The position numbers were made by a program, and so were the translations under genes. A stretch of 48,454 bases of DNA from Conoideocrella luteorostrata (Eukaryota > Ascomycota > Sordariomycetes > Hypocreales > Clavicipitaceae), in NCBI GenBank assembly GCA_032433595.1, contig JASWJB010000329.1, forward strand, positions 1 through 48,454. The letters are read 5' to 3'. The notes under the pieces are model-generated. The model did not search any database. It saw only the letters and a program-made list of their open reading frames with translations, and had not been told where the DNA came from. This document shows positions 32,645 to 43,985 of this stretch, one piece after another. Within the stretch, counting starts at the first letter, position 1. Every line of letters starts with the position of its first letter.

Positions 32645-32836
32645 AGAATCACGGGGACGGACCTATCAGACTTCATGATTAGAAGCTACGGATATCAACT
32701 TGAAGACCATGTAAAATAAACTAAACAGGTTCCTAAGCCAGAGACAGTAGTGCTAGACAAAACACCACCTTACAGTTACCGCATGCCAGTGTCTTTCCGG
32801 TGGATTAGGTTGCTAATAGTATAGAAACATAACTCA
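32645..32836. other. Short spacer
   Basis: 3' flank of the enterotoxin-like gene. It may also hold the intron following the RING-H2 relic on the other strand, because GTGAGT begins at about 32836 (minus). Confidence 0.35.
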
Positions 32837-33073
32837 CCAAAGAGGACAGATGCCTTGGCATTTGACAAGTCATGCATCAATGCACGGCTGATGGAAAGTG
32901 TGCTTGCCAAGTAAAATGCAGACATAGTCAACGTCTTGAACCTCCTGCGTACAAAGGCAACAGGAAGTCTTGTTTAGTCCGTCCATGGCTAAAGCTTTCC
33001 GTGGCTTCTCGGACGATGGACAATTTTGGGTCTGCGAGATTACAATCAATATGGGCTGAAAGCCGCCTATCAA
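32837..33073 (-). pseudogene. RING-H2 finger fragment with a nonsense codon
   Basis: The minus-strand frame gives CCLCTQEVQDVDYVCILL, then GKHTFHQPCIDA, a TGA, and LVKCQGICPL. This is the Cys/His spacing of a RING-H2 E3 ligase domain. The conserved Trp after CIDA is TGA, and the Cys expected before KHTFH is Gly. The last Cys codon would be split (TG then GTGAGT), so an intron probably followed. Two lost key positions make it a decayed gene. The N-terminal region beyond 33073 was not found. Confidence 0.55.
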
Positions 33074-33290
33074 AGTAGAACACTGACACCTAGGCTTTCT
33101 AATGTTTGAGCTTGTTCCTGTCCAACGTCTTGCACAAGCTCGCTCGCTTTTAGATTTCCAAATCTGATGATGGGAAGTATATCTAGTAACTCTTTGGCGA
33201 GGCTCCCAACACGACTTTGGTGAGACCGACCATCTTCACCGATCCGCCAGTTGTATGGCTTCGGGTGTCGAATGGGCCGATATTGATGCC

Positions 33291-33299
33291 GCTGTTGCT

Positions 33300-33345
<46 letters not shown>
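33291..33345 (+). repeat. (CTG)n then (ATG)n microsatellite
   Basis: About seven CTG-type units run directly into about eleven GAT/ATG units. Any ORF across it is low complexity (poly-Ala then poly-Asp), so it was not called as a gene. Confidence 0.9.
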
Positions 33346-33479
33346 CTAATAATAATGCTAATAATACTACTGCTCATAATTTTACGCATCTTCCACTCAA
33401 TCTTTCCGGAAAGCTAGATGGATCCGCAATTGTCTCCTTCCTCAACGGCTGTTAATCGCTTGATCGTGTAAAGAGTAGA

Positions 33480-34620
33480 ATCGCGGGTGACCATATTGAA
33501 TGCCTATGACCCAGCAGAATGTACAATGTCCATTCGCGTGATACAAAGACAAGTCTCAGCTTTTAGATGTCGGCCATGCATTAGCTGGACGGTTTTGGGT
33601 GATGTAATCTGACAATTACAACCGGCTATGCCCTATTGGCGTGGCCGAAGAGCTACTCATTGAAGCTCCGCTACTTGCTCGTGAAATCTCAACGGGCCTG
33701 AGAAAACGGCAGCCGGCGTTATCATTGACCAAACATTCGTCAACAGCTTGGAGTTAGGTACCGGTCTTCGCATGTACCACCCAGATGATCTGGTACGGCA
33801 GGACGACGACGGATCTATCGCGTATATTGGCCGCCTGATATACAGCATGAGTTTCGAGGCCAACGGGTTGGAATTGGTGATATTGAGTACTGGATGGCGC
33901 AGCACTTGCGGATGTGGATAATCTAGCCGTCGACGTGATCCGACACAATCAGGAGGAAACATCTGGTAAGCATGTGTTGTTAATCGCCGCTGTGGGTTTC
34001 TCACCATACAGTAGACCCATGTCACCAGGTCAGACTAAGAAGCCCCAGCTGCATGGTGATTCTGATACGCTGCGCAATGCTTTTGGCGAGCTCCGTGGCG
34101 GTTTACGAGAGGCTTTACCCCCGCGCATGGTCTCTAATGCCTACCTCCCAATCACCCGGCTCTCACTAAATGTTTACTGACAAGTTGGATCTTAGTGCTA
34201 TTCACGCTATATTGGAGGCTCTGGAGCTTCGACAAGTAAGACCTTATTTGCCGGGAACAAGCGTCAAGGTAGCGCCGTCGACGGAAATACGGCAACAACT
34301 ACGACGTCTCTGGGCGATATCTGCCATTGGAATCCCACTTGAGGAAGTGGGACCCATTGATCACTTCTTTCAAATAGGTGGTGACTCCTGTCGAGGGCCC
34401 ATCACAGTAATTTTCATTTGCTGCCAGTATATTGGGCAAATTGACCTGCTATCCCTTACAATATTGCAGAAAAAAAAGCGTTTTGATATGCTAGTAGCAT
34501 TCCAACAGCCCCTAACATGATGCCCTGCAGAACGTTGAACTCCTTCAAGTTCTAAACAACATTCCGCTCTCTCTCGAGAAGCTCGACCAGTAGGATCAAA
34601 GGCAGGTTGCTTCGCCGACA
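33480..34620 (+). pseudogene. Nonribosomal peptide synthetase relic (adenylation C-terminal half plus carrier domain)
   Basis: Pieces of the adenylation domain appear in order but in different frames: NAYDPAECTMSIRV (core A5, about 33500), IGVAEELLIEAPLLAR (A6, about 33635), DDLVRQDDDGSIAYIGR (A7-A8, about 33780), DIQHEFRGQRVGIGDIEY (A8, frame-shifted). Next come LREALPPRMVSNAYLP (A9-A10 region, about 34110) and the thiolation motif VGPIDHFFQIGGDS (about 34370). After this, weak similarity to the region leading into a condensation domain ends near 34620. At least three frameshifts and several stops rule out function. The catalytic A1-A4 cores are missing upstream. The relic abuts the 3' end of the opposite-strand gene at 34634. 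Confidence 0.8.
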
Positions 34621-34633
34621 TCACCGGCTATCC

Positions 34634-35086
34634 TCAGAAGTCCTCCAACCTGGTTACGTGGTACGCAGGCTCCTCGTAAGGATGAACACTAAGGAACGCA
34701 GTTAGTGAACAAACCCAGTGACTTGACGACGAGTTTCGAAGAGCGTCCGCCCGACAAAAAAAAGAGAGAGGGACCTACGACTTGAGCGCATTGACGGCCT
34801 GTCGGGTAACATTCTCGCCGACACATAGGGTTTCGACTCGAACCTCAGACGTCTCTTCCAGTTCGCCGACGTTCCCGATGTGTGGGTTGGCTGCGTCTCC
34901 GGGGCGAAATTGCCCAGTTCCCGTGGCAGACCAGCAGCATTCAGTGTAGTTTCCTGGCCCAGGATAGCGGCCCGCGCCGGCTTTAAAAATGGCAGTCTTA
35001 CAAGCCAGAACGGCCGAGGGTGGTGCGTAAAATACGAGGCTGAATCGCGCAATGGTGGCAGATGCCATCGTTGGACTTGTTGGCAC
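34634..35086 (-). CDS. Small NIF3/CutA-like domain protein
   Basis: Two exons, 35086-34779 and 34688-34634, separated by a 90-nt intron (donor GTAGGT at 34778, CACTAAC branch site, acceptor TTAG ending 34689); frame kept, about 120 residues. The core GAGRYPGPGNYTECCW, GTGQFRPGDAANPHIG and RVETLCVGENV matches the YqfO/CutA-type insert domain found in NIF3-family proteins and as stand-alone fungal proteins. The short second exon supplies the expected ending HPYEEPAYHVTRLEDF; without it the gene would look truncated. An alternative start is Met7. No signal peptide. The biochemical role of the fungal stand-alone form is not established; a trimeric, ligand-binding fold is expected from the family. 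Confidence 0.82.
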
Positions 35087-35850
35087 ACGGTAGTCACTGG
35101 GCCTGGATGTATTTACTTAGATGAAGGGCAAGCCAAACTGGAATATTTGGTACGTACATAAAGAGTGTCTTCGCGATGGTCGTAACCCGCGCGGGGGAGC
35201 CTGGATTTGGCAGGTTGAACTGGCCGGAATCGCCGCTGGGAAATGTATTGGACGAGATGGCGACTTGTTTCAGCCGCCTCGAGTTAGTTGCAGCCGAAAG
35301 TAAACGAGACCCACGCATTGGAGCGGGGGGGTTGTCATCTACCCACCCACAGGATGTCACTGTCACAACACCCAATACATGAAAGACATCAACACACTAT
35401 ACAACCTAACCAGAACCAGTTAGATGCTTGACCGTCCATTTAGGCAACCAAGTATATCTGATGTTTCTGGCTGACATTTAGCCTCTTCCTTAGCATCTTG
35501 AGTCAGACAATTAATTTTAACTTTTGTAATGTCATTGAGGCTATCGCGAGACTTTAGCAAGGTTACGTCAACAGCGGCGGCGCTGGCGTTATCTGTTAGC
35601 TTACTGGCCTTGGGTGCTAAGCTTATTAATTTATTTGTTCAGAGCAGTTATGGCATTCGCTTAAACTGCTGTTTCTGTTATCGGAATACTTTAAAAGTAC
35701 TTCTTAGCCCAAACGGCAGACCGGTTCCAGCTCATCACATATAGATACAGCAGCGACTCTATAAGACATGGCCATCTCCGCACACTTGACCCCGCCAGAA
35801 ACTCCCGTAGAGACAACAAACCCCCTGCACTGGAGCTGAATCACGCCGGT
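35087..35850. other. Intergenic between divergent genes
   Basis: Promoter region of the NIF3-like gene (minus) and the HET gene (plus). Small ORFs without recognisable domains. Confidence 0.5.
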
Positions 35851-37688
35851 ATGGCTTCTTCGCCCTCTTCAGAATCGTTCCGCTATGGAAGTCTGCCCAC
35901 TCTCACTTCATTCAGGGTCGCAGAGCTTCTGCCCGGCAAGGCTGATGATCCCGTCAGTTGCTCGCTCCATCAAGTGGACTGGCCCAACCAGCTGGATTAC
36001 GAAGCAGTCTCCTACGCCTGGGGAAACCCCGATTTGACAGAGCCTGTTGCTGTCCATGGGAAGAGAGTGGAGGTGACCCAAAACCTTCACGTTTGTCTCA
36101 AACACCTCCGATATGAAAACCGCTCCAGATTTCTTTGGGTAGATGCACTATGGTACGTAGTGGCAGCGTCAGCGTTCCGTGACACACAGCTAAGAGGCTT
36201 CGCAGTATCAACCAGAAAGATATCCCTGAGCGTGGAGCCCAGGTCAAGCAGATGCGGAAAATCTACGAAAGCGCAAAAACCGTCGTCATATGGCTTGGGC
36301 CTGATACAGAAGGCCACGCAGCCGTTGCCATCGATGCAGTCCGTCACATCACCCGCTTCCTGTGTAAGCAGCTTCATATCTTACCTGAAAACTTGGCATC
36401 CGTGGAGGAAGTCTACCACGATGTTCTCTTCAGAAACCGAAATAAAATTACCCGCCCTGGAGAATGTGAATCCGTCAACAAGGAGATGTGGCAGGCGCTA
36501 CTTTGGCTCTATAAGCAACCATACTTCACCAGAGTATGGGTCATTCAGGAAATCAATGCGAACAAGAGTCGAATCGCCCACTGTGGCAACAAGACCATCG
36601 AGTGGGATGCAATTGAGCTTGTCGCCGGCTACATTATCCTTGATCCAGACTTCTCCAAAGCCAACAAATTCACAGAAGCGTACTGTTGGTGGGCATCGAC
36701 CGCCCCATCAGAGCTTCGGCAGGCCAAAAACTGGTTGCATATGCTATATCTCGCATCCAACTTTGAAGCCTTAGATGCGAGGGATGTGGTATACGGTCTG
36801 CGGGGGATGATGAACTGCGAAGAAGGCGGCGAGCTGCTGGACCCTGATTATAACAAGTCCAAGACCGAAGTATATCGTCAAACTGTCAAAGCAGCCTTTA
36901 TTAACTATAAGACGACCAACGCTCTGCTCTACGTCTCCGGTGTCGAGGATCCCTCATGGATTCCCCGCTGGAATGAGCCTATGCTGTTTCGGAATCCTTT
37001 TCGGTTTGGCAAGCCGGTCCCATGGAAACCAGCTGGCAATTCGCCGGCAAAATGGCGTATTGATGAGGACAAGAATATTTTATCCCTCAAAGGCTTCGTA
37101 TTTGACTCAATCGAATCTGTCGAACCTTACTTCGAAACCTTCTTCACCAGCGCATCAATGATTTCGAAAGGAAGGAAACTGGAATTGAACAGCGCCTGGC
37201 ATCGGATTCTCCGCACTATGGCAGACAATCCGTCGCACGTGCCACTCAATAACAGTACTCTCACAGCTGCTGCCGTTTCATTTTCGTTTGGATTAGACGA
37301 TACATGTGAAAAAACAGATGAGCACCCCCTGTTTTGCAACTTTGTTGCTTATCTGAAGAAAGTGCTGGACGATGAAATATACAACACATACATATCGCGG
37401 GATACGTCCGAGGAGTGTAAAGAGGGCAACGGGGATGATTTTGGCAAGCCTGTCTGGGATTTCAATTACCCCGAAGCCAGCTTCTTCATCACGAAAGGAA
37501 AATCGGTAGGGTGCTCTATTGCTCTAACAGCCCCAGGGGACCTGGTCTTCGTCCCCTTCGGATGCACATACCCGCTGGTGCTACGGCCGAACAGAGACCA
37601 GTTCCGCATTAGGGGGTTTTGTTTCGTTCCTGGTATCATGAAAGGAGAGATTGAGGAAATTACAGAACGAGAGGTTGAAATATGTTGA
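35851..37688 (+). CDS. Heterokaryon incompatibility (HET) domain protein
   Basis: Two exons, 35851-36152 and 36206-37688, with a 53-nt intron (GTACGT donor, CGCAG acceptor, CAGCTAAGAG branch region); about 594 residues. The HET signature is complete: DYEAVSYAWGNP (about residue 49), then FLWVDALCINQKDIPERGAQ with the Cys codon split by the intron, then YESAKTVVIWLGPD. ALLWLYKQPYFTRVWVIQEI follows as the third HET block, and ALDARDVVYGLRGM is the typical post-domain motif. The C-terminal half has the usual FVPGIMKGE-like ending. HET proteins trigger cell death or growth arrest on non-self contact, and the class is large and variable in ascomycetes. There is no N-terminal partner domain and no repeat domain. 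The specific partner is unknown. Confidence 0.93.
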
Positions 37689-39590
37689 CAATGTTTTGCG
37701 AAGGACCAGCAGTAACACCACTCATAGGGCTTTTTTTTTTTTTTTGCAAAGGTTCTGGGCTTTTGGCGTTCAAGCGGCATGAGTTACTGTCTAGTTGCCA
37801 TGTATTTCTAATTTGAATCATAATCGAATCAGTTTAACTCCGTATTGGAGCAGGACGGACGTGACAGCGGCCGTACAATTCGCTCAACGTGCCCGTCCGC
37901 TTTTCCAGAAAATCGTCATTCCTTCCATGACGTGCCGATAAATGCCATCTTTCCACGTTGTTCCCCAAGTATGAGTCCAATGTATGCCAATCATAGTCTA
38001 GCTTTTAATGTTGAATGCCCATTCCAGAAGTTACCGGCGCTGTCGATTTACCACGTCGGCAATTGCACAGCTTCTGTAGCGGCCAGATGCCATTTGCCGT
38101 GCGAATCGCCCTTTAAAGCTGCTTTTCACTCTATCCGGTATCAGCCTACACATTTTCCGGATGGTTGTAACTCCCACATGCTGAACTCGAGATGGACCAC
38201 CGTTGTGTTTTGTCAGAATCTCCGGATAGTTACCCTTCTCGCGCGGTGGTCGGGGCATGAGCTATCGGGCTCTTCATGCAGCACGTATCTGCGACACATC
38301 ACCTGAATACACCTTCTGCGGAAGAAGGGTTGTTCATCAATGTCCACATGAGGCCAGATGCGAATCCCGAATGAATGCTGGGTGAACGGCCCCGGCCACG
38401 CTAACAAACACGTTGTAGTCGAAACTCGAAGAACAAGTGGATAACTCCTTTTATGAAAGACGAACTGTGATAACATGTGGACCACGCGTAGTCATTGTAA
38501 GGCTGCGTCCTGGGTTTACACGAGATATCCATCAGCAATCTCGTCTCCCACCCAAGTGTTTAAAGAAGCGGAGAGGGCAGCGCATCATGGAGCGCCTGTC
38601 TTGACCCATCTTCACCGTAGCCATCAATCCACACAGTGGGCGAGTTGGTGAAACCGTGGTGCCAGAATTGTTCAAGACAGCGATGCATGACCAGTTCATA
38701 AGCACTGGCATTGCTCCTGAGCAACTACATGTTTCGACGCTCGTCGCTAACAACGAGCGTGGTAAGCCGCGCGTACGTTCACATCCTACTCTTGTTTCAG
38801 CAATAACTACGGAGTACGGAGTACAAGCCACTGACGTTGCGTGTATCGCGGATCACACTCCACTGTGATTGCTCAGGCCGGAAATGCCTACTCAAACAGC
38901 TACGGTCGTCCAGGCCAGCTTGATCTCGATTCCGCACGACGGTGTGAATGTTTTTCAGCGCATTGCAGACCAGAGAGACCAGGAGAAGCCAGCCCGATCG
39001 TGCTTGAGCCGGGGCGCACTGCTCTATTGTCACTGAGCGTGCGAACGGCCCATACGAACGAGGCACGGCGTGAATTCGGGCTCAGGCAAGCCTCTCAGCA
39101 CTACTCCGTAGTTAGCCCCCGGTTTTGCCAGTTACAGCGCGCGTCTAGGCGTCGCGGTCCACAGAATGCACGTACAAGTGCGCCGGCCGAGAATTCGAGT
39201 CAACCAAATTATATTGTCCACACAGATGCCGCCTGCTTTCCGTGTGGTCCTGTTTAACTGTTACTGTCACCCGAGCTTGTCCCTAACGCCTCAATCCCCC
39301 CACCACATCTTGCTCGACCCCCCAAGATCGTCACTTTCCGTCGGCCTTCTTGGCAAGTGCGAGGTGGCATCGGACAAGCAAGCATCGCCGACGTGCGATG
39401 ATGGGCCGATAGGACTCTTGTTTACCCCGTATATAAGGCTGGAATAGTACATTGTTCCTCCACTGTGTATCATCACTAGTAATAGCAAACTTTTGCTTTG
39501 TTCTCAATTGCACCACGACAGGGTCACTTACACGGCTCTGCTTTGTCCACTTGGCCAGACAAGCATCGTCCCGTCACGCAATTCGCCATC
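37689..39590. other. Intergenic, no intact gene
   Basis: A T-run lies at 37731-37745 after the HET gene. TACGGAGTA motifs lie at 38808-38824 (tandem) and 39102-39110. A weak coding relic is listed at 38560. Other ORFs overlap on both strands without recognisable domains. Confidence 0.45.
38560..38718 (-). pseudogene. Possible relic of a small secreted-type protein
   Basis: The minus frame reads AYELVMHRCLEQFWHHGFTN, then SPTVWIDGYGEDGSRQALHD and a stop at 38560. The Trp/Gly pattern looks like a real protein end and faintly recalls small orphan fungal proteins. No start or upstream exon was found, and the recognition is weak. Confidence 0.2.
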
Positions 39591-40042
39591 ATGACCATCG
39601 ACCACATGGTCTTGTACGTCCCCGAGGACAAGCACGCCCAATGCCTCCAGTTCTACGCCGAGGCGCTCAAGCCTCTCGGCTACGAGCAGCGCCAACAATA
39701 CGGCGAGTACGTGGTCGGCTTCGGGGGCAAGCATCACACGCTGCCGGACTACAAGACGGCCAATTTCTGGATCCTCGGACACAAGGACATGCCCAAGATG
39801 CCTGCTCATACCGCCTTCACATCGCAAGGTACGTAAACAGGCGGCTTGGGAGGTTTGTGCTCAGCGTTAACCGGGGAGTAGATCGAGCTACCGTTGACGC
39901 CTTCCACGCAGCCGCTATTAAGGCCGGGGGTGTGGACAATGGTGCGCCGGGATTAAGGCAGTATCATCCGGATTACTATGCGGCGTTTGTTTATGATCCA
40001 GCTGGAAATAACATCGAGGTGGTTTGCCATAGGCATGAATGA
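39591..40042 (+). CDS. VOC-family (glyoxalase/dioxygenase-like) protein
   Basis: Two exons, 39591-39828 and 39882-40042, with a 53-nt intron (GTACGT donor, TTAAC branch site, GTAG acceptor); frame kept, 132 residues. The N-terminus MTIDHMVLYV carries the first metal-site His of the vicinal-oxygen-chelate fold. YGEYVVGFGG and HTAFTSQ (end of exon 1) form the middle strands, and YYAAFVYDPAGNNIEVVCH is the typical last strand with the metal-ligand Glu. The length fits one complete VOC domain. No targeting signal, so it is likely cytosolic. The substrate cannot be told; fungal relatives are annotated as glyoxalase/bleomycin-resistance proteins. The open frame runs further upstream, but similarity begins at this Met. 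Confidence 0.9.
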
Positions 40043-40542
40043 CGGATGGGTTTGATCGGTTTGCGCGTGAATCTGGTATCTGGGGTGGTATAACGAAGGA
40101 TGTTGAGGTTAGCGGGGCAAGTCTAGGTATTGATGAATTTACGAGCTATTTTTTGTATGTTATTGAGATTTCATGGCATGATGAGAATATGCAGTTCAAC
40201 ACTTAGGAAGATCGAGCATCAATCGTGGTCCTTGTCATCTCGACATCGTTCCGAAAACCTGTTCTTGTTCCAGTCCAGAAGCCTACCCTGGATCGACGTT
40301 TGCTTGCGCTAATGCCTTCAAGTTCTCTGGTTCCTATAAATATAGATTACGTTACATCGGGGTTTGGCACACTTTTCATCGAGGATAGACGCGGACAATC
40401 ACTGGATCGAAAAACTAATAACTGATGCTTTTCAACATCATGGAACGCCTTATTTATAACCAATGCCTTCGAAACGCCATCCCCATAAATACAACCCAAC
40501 ATATGCACCCTTTTACTGTGAACAATGGTCCGGCCCATCCCA
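40043..40542. other. Convergent 3' intergenic region
   Basis: Lies between the 3' ends of the VOC gene and the Erv41 gene. No further gene seen. Confidence 0.6.
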
Positions 40543-41793
40543 CTACGCATCATATCCGTGCTTCGTTCCCAAGAACCCCTCACCACCACTCTGCCGCCTC
40601 CTCTTGCCAATGACCTCGCGAAACCATTCACTCAGGGTAAAGCCCCAATGCCCAGCAACCAAAACACCCGCCACAACATTAATGAGCTTCACGACGAACT
40701 TGAAGAAGCCATCGCGGCTCTCAATGACAGACAGCAGGATCGGCTCAATATCGTACTTTACAAAAACGCCAGGCACCATGTATTCTGAGACACCTTTGCT
40801 CTGCTCAGTCACGGCGTATTGGTTGGTAGAGATGAAGCTAGAGCCGACGCTGTACCGAGTTGGCACAACGGAGACATAGTACTGGAACTTATGGAAGTGG
40901 TCCTCGGCCATGTTGATGGTACGATCGAGCGGGTTGACGAGCGAGGGATAGTATGGACCGAAGGACAATTCGTTGATGATATGTGAAAAGTTGAACTCTG
41001 AACTCAGTGGTTAGCGGGGAGAGCTGACGAGAAACATATATGCCGGACAAAACTTACGCCCATGATCCAAATGACCGCCTTGGCTACGATAACCGTGACC
41101 CCGAGCTGTAATGTGGAAATCGCCTTGGACCTTGTTCAAGTCCAAGCTGCCATAAAGTCGGCAACTATCAGGCGGGCCACGAACTCTTGGTGTCTTGGCC
41201 CACTTGGCCCGTCTCTTTCCTAAAGCGACAATATCGTGGACGTGCTCCTCGCCGAAGCCTTCTTCGTCGGGATTCTGCCAGCCGGCACCAGTGTTGACTC
41301 GGCCTTCGCTGTCTCTGCCCAACCTGTGAACGCCCTTTTGGTTGACCCATTGTGCCCAACTTGTCTCGTCCTTGTTCAACTTGGTACCGGCCATGATGAG
41401 ATCGCCAGCTGCGTCCTGGACGTTGACGTGCAAGTCGCCACATTTCATCAGGATCACGGTATCAAGATTGATTTGCATGGAGTGGGCAATCTCCTTTTCC
41501 ACCGCAAATGTATGCGACTCGGACCCGCGCCACCATCGTGCTAGCTCCGCCCAGAGCAAGAAGGCCGACATGACAACCATAGCGACAGTCCATTTACCGC
41601 CGCCTTCAGTTCGAGTAACGTATTGGGGCTTGGATTTCGCTGCAATATTATATATCTAGTCAGCGGAAATTCTATACGATTTGATTGAGTTGAGCGGCGT
41701 CTAGTACATACGAAAGGCATCAAAAGCGCTGACAATGCTGCCCTGTACGCCGAAGTTGTCCTCATCGAGGCCATGCTTCTCGAAGTTGTTCAT
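40543..41793 (-). CDS. ERV41: COPII vesicle protein, Erv41/ERGIC family
   Basis: Three exons, 41793-41712, 41639-41058 and 40997-40543, with introns of 72 and 60 nt (GTATGT and GTAAGT donors, GCTGAC and CTAAC branch sites); about 372 residues. It acts in ER-Golgi traffic, where the Erv41-Erv46 complex retrieves escaped ER proteins. Exon 1 gives MNNFEKHGLDEDNFGVQGS. TM1 is WTVAMVVMSAFLLWAELARW (about residues 39-58). The lumenal domain includes INLDTVILMKCGDLHVNVQD, GSLDLNKVQGDFHITARGHG and FNFSHIINELSFGPYYPSL. TM2 is about FFKFVVKLINVVAGVLVAG, followed by a basic cytosolic tail. Two Cys of the Erv46 redox motif are not seen, in line with Erv41 rather than Erv46. The length is normal for the family and the gene looks intact. 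Confidence 0.92.
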
Positions 41794-43985
41794 GCTTCCT
41801 CTGCCTGCGGTGGCACGGCTGGCAGCTGAATGATGTTCGGAAATGACTCGTTGGTTATCAGGATGGACTCAATTGCCTGGCTTCTTGAGCTGACTACGGA
41901 GCATGGGCGATGGATTGACAACCCAGATGTTGTATTGTCGTTCGCTTCGGATACGTACAGGTGCCACATATGAAATGTTACCCATCCGTACCTGGCTGGA
42001 CCTTAAGGACAGCTTGACATAAGCTCACTCAATCGGGGTACCCCTGTTTAGAACATTGGCCTATGATTGGCCGTTAGCACTGATGAAGGATTAAAGTCGG
42101 GCCGCATGTCCTAACCTGGCACATTCTTTTTGTGTGGGGCATTCCCGCATGGAGTCAGCGTCGACGGACCAGGAATCATCCAAGAATAGTAGTTGCTTGG
42201 AGCAGTTGGGAACATTCTGCATGATCGGAAAGAGTGGACTTGTGGGTAAGATGGTTTTCAGGGTCTGCCGGCATGTGGCAAGTTTGATGTCATGGCCGTA
42301 CGGAGAGTACATAACTTGTTGATGTGACCGCGCCGTCTCATCCGTCGTTGCTCAAGAGACGGGACAACGATGAAAACGCCACACCGCATCAATGTTGTTG
42401 CGCTGGCTTCTCGACACCTGGCTGTTGGATGACAGCGGCCAGGGGAGAGCAGCACCGGAGCGGCGTTAAGCAGACAGTATCATTGATAAAGGAAATATTC
42501 AAGACACTGATCATATCACTGAAAGACGGGCGAATGAAGCACGGATTCAAATATCAAGAGAGAACGGAGAATTGCACATTTGAACATACCTAAGCCATGC
42601 AAAAAGTTATTGCCACATACTGGACGGAGTAAGTCTCAGGTCATGTTCTTCGATTACGGAGTACAGAATCGCTCGGGTGTCCGACCAGTCTGGGGACTAC
42701 TAGCCATGAGCCCCAGTGCAGGGGTGAACGGCCAAACCAGCGAGCAGAGTCCACCCGCCAAACAACTGGTGGATGGCAACGGTTGGTTGGCCAAGGGGCA
42801 AGCACGACCCCAGTGCGCGTGAGCCAAGACGGCCGTCGATCGGTTAATGCGGCACCCGTTCCCTTGGCATAGATCTGGTTCTTGGGGATTTGAGCTTCGT
42901 TCGTTGCGTCACTAACATGCCCTGAGAAGAGGTCTACATAGGTGACAACGCTTTCCTAACATCCGCGTGAACATGCTGTAGAGTATGTCGTATGCGGTGA
43001 ATCGGCGTCAGTTCCTCGTCCGTCAACAGGGGTCGCACCTTTGACTGGCTGGATGTCACCAACTACCGCATCGTGGCGTGCGTGGTAAGGGTGTGTGGAG
43101 GGCACGGGAGGGTGCTCTTGCAGAAATGAGATGAGCACTTCAGGCAGACTATTGCCTTCAAGGGTGCGCCAGATTACGGTGCGAGTGGACAGCGATGCCA
43201 GCACAGACAGTGGTGCGACAGTCCACGCGCGGTGCGGTGCTGCGTGTCTCGCAGCAGGCAAAATAACAATCATGAGGTGGAATGGAGGAAGGAGAATCCA
43301 AAGTTGTTCTTCTCCTGTCGGGTTTGGGAATGGCTGGGACGGGTTATTGTTCATGGTAGAAAAGAGAAATCCTTGATGTAAGTTGACCGTATCTTTGCAT
43401 GTCGAGTTGCCTTGTGTAGCTCGTCTAGTTGTTGAAGCAGGATTTGTGCAACTAGAGTGATCAGGTTTGGCGCCGCCTAATTTATTCCTCGCACATGCAG
43501 GCCCAAGTCTGTTGTTGTACCACTTGCTCCCATCATTTCATGCGTATGCTTCACGTTCCGGGTCACTCTCCAGCTCACATTCCCGCCCTCCCATTTGTAG
43601 GCGCACCTTACTTCAACCATTCCCCCTGTATCACTGACTATCCACGCTTGCTTCCCAACCACGTTCTTTCCAAAGCGACCCGACCGATTTTTTGGATTTT
43701 TTGCAACCGAAGTCGAACATCCTTGGCGCCTACTGTAGACTCTCTTGCAGCGACAAAGTCGATAACGCGGTGCCCTTCACTGCACAGGGCACACACACCG
43801 CGGTGCATTGTGATCGCTCCGAAGCGGAAGCTCGCGCCTACCAGTCTCAACGAACGCCGCTGCAGATGTCGACGACATCCTGATTTTGCCTCACTATCCC
43901 TCGCGAAACATCTCGATACTTTTTCGCCACATTCATTTCCATACCGTCTTTCGACTTTTCCGCCACTGACGCCGGCGACCCCATC
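41794..43985. other. Intergenic between divergent genes, no gene recognised
   Basis: A long spacer. TACGGAGTA at 42655-42663 and TACGGAGAGTAC near 42298. The ORF at 42956-43354 (minus) and others were inspected and not recognised. The last few hundred bases before 43986 are CT-rich, as in fungal leaders. Confidence 0.5.

Noticed and set aside
33255..33455. ORF with poly-Ala and poly-Asp runs
   Set aside because: It is a product of the CTG/ATG microsatellite.
34499..34507. ATTCCAACA, the end sequence of the solo LTRs
   Set aside because: No further LTR similarity around it; it lies within the NRPS relic.
30430..37688. A secondary-metabolite gene cluster around the NRPS
   Set aside because: The NRPS is a broken fragment, and no tailoring enzyme, transporter or regulator lies beside it.
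42956..43354. 132-codon ORF on the minus strand
   Set aside because: Low-information composition, no motif, and an equally open frame on the opposite strand over the same bases.
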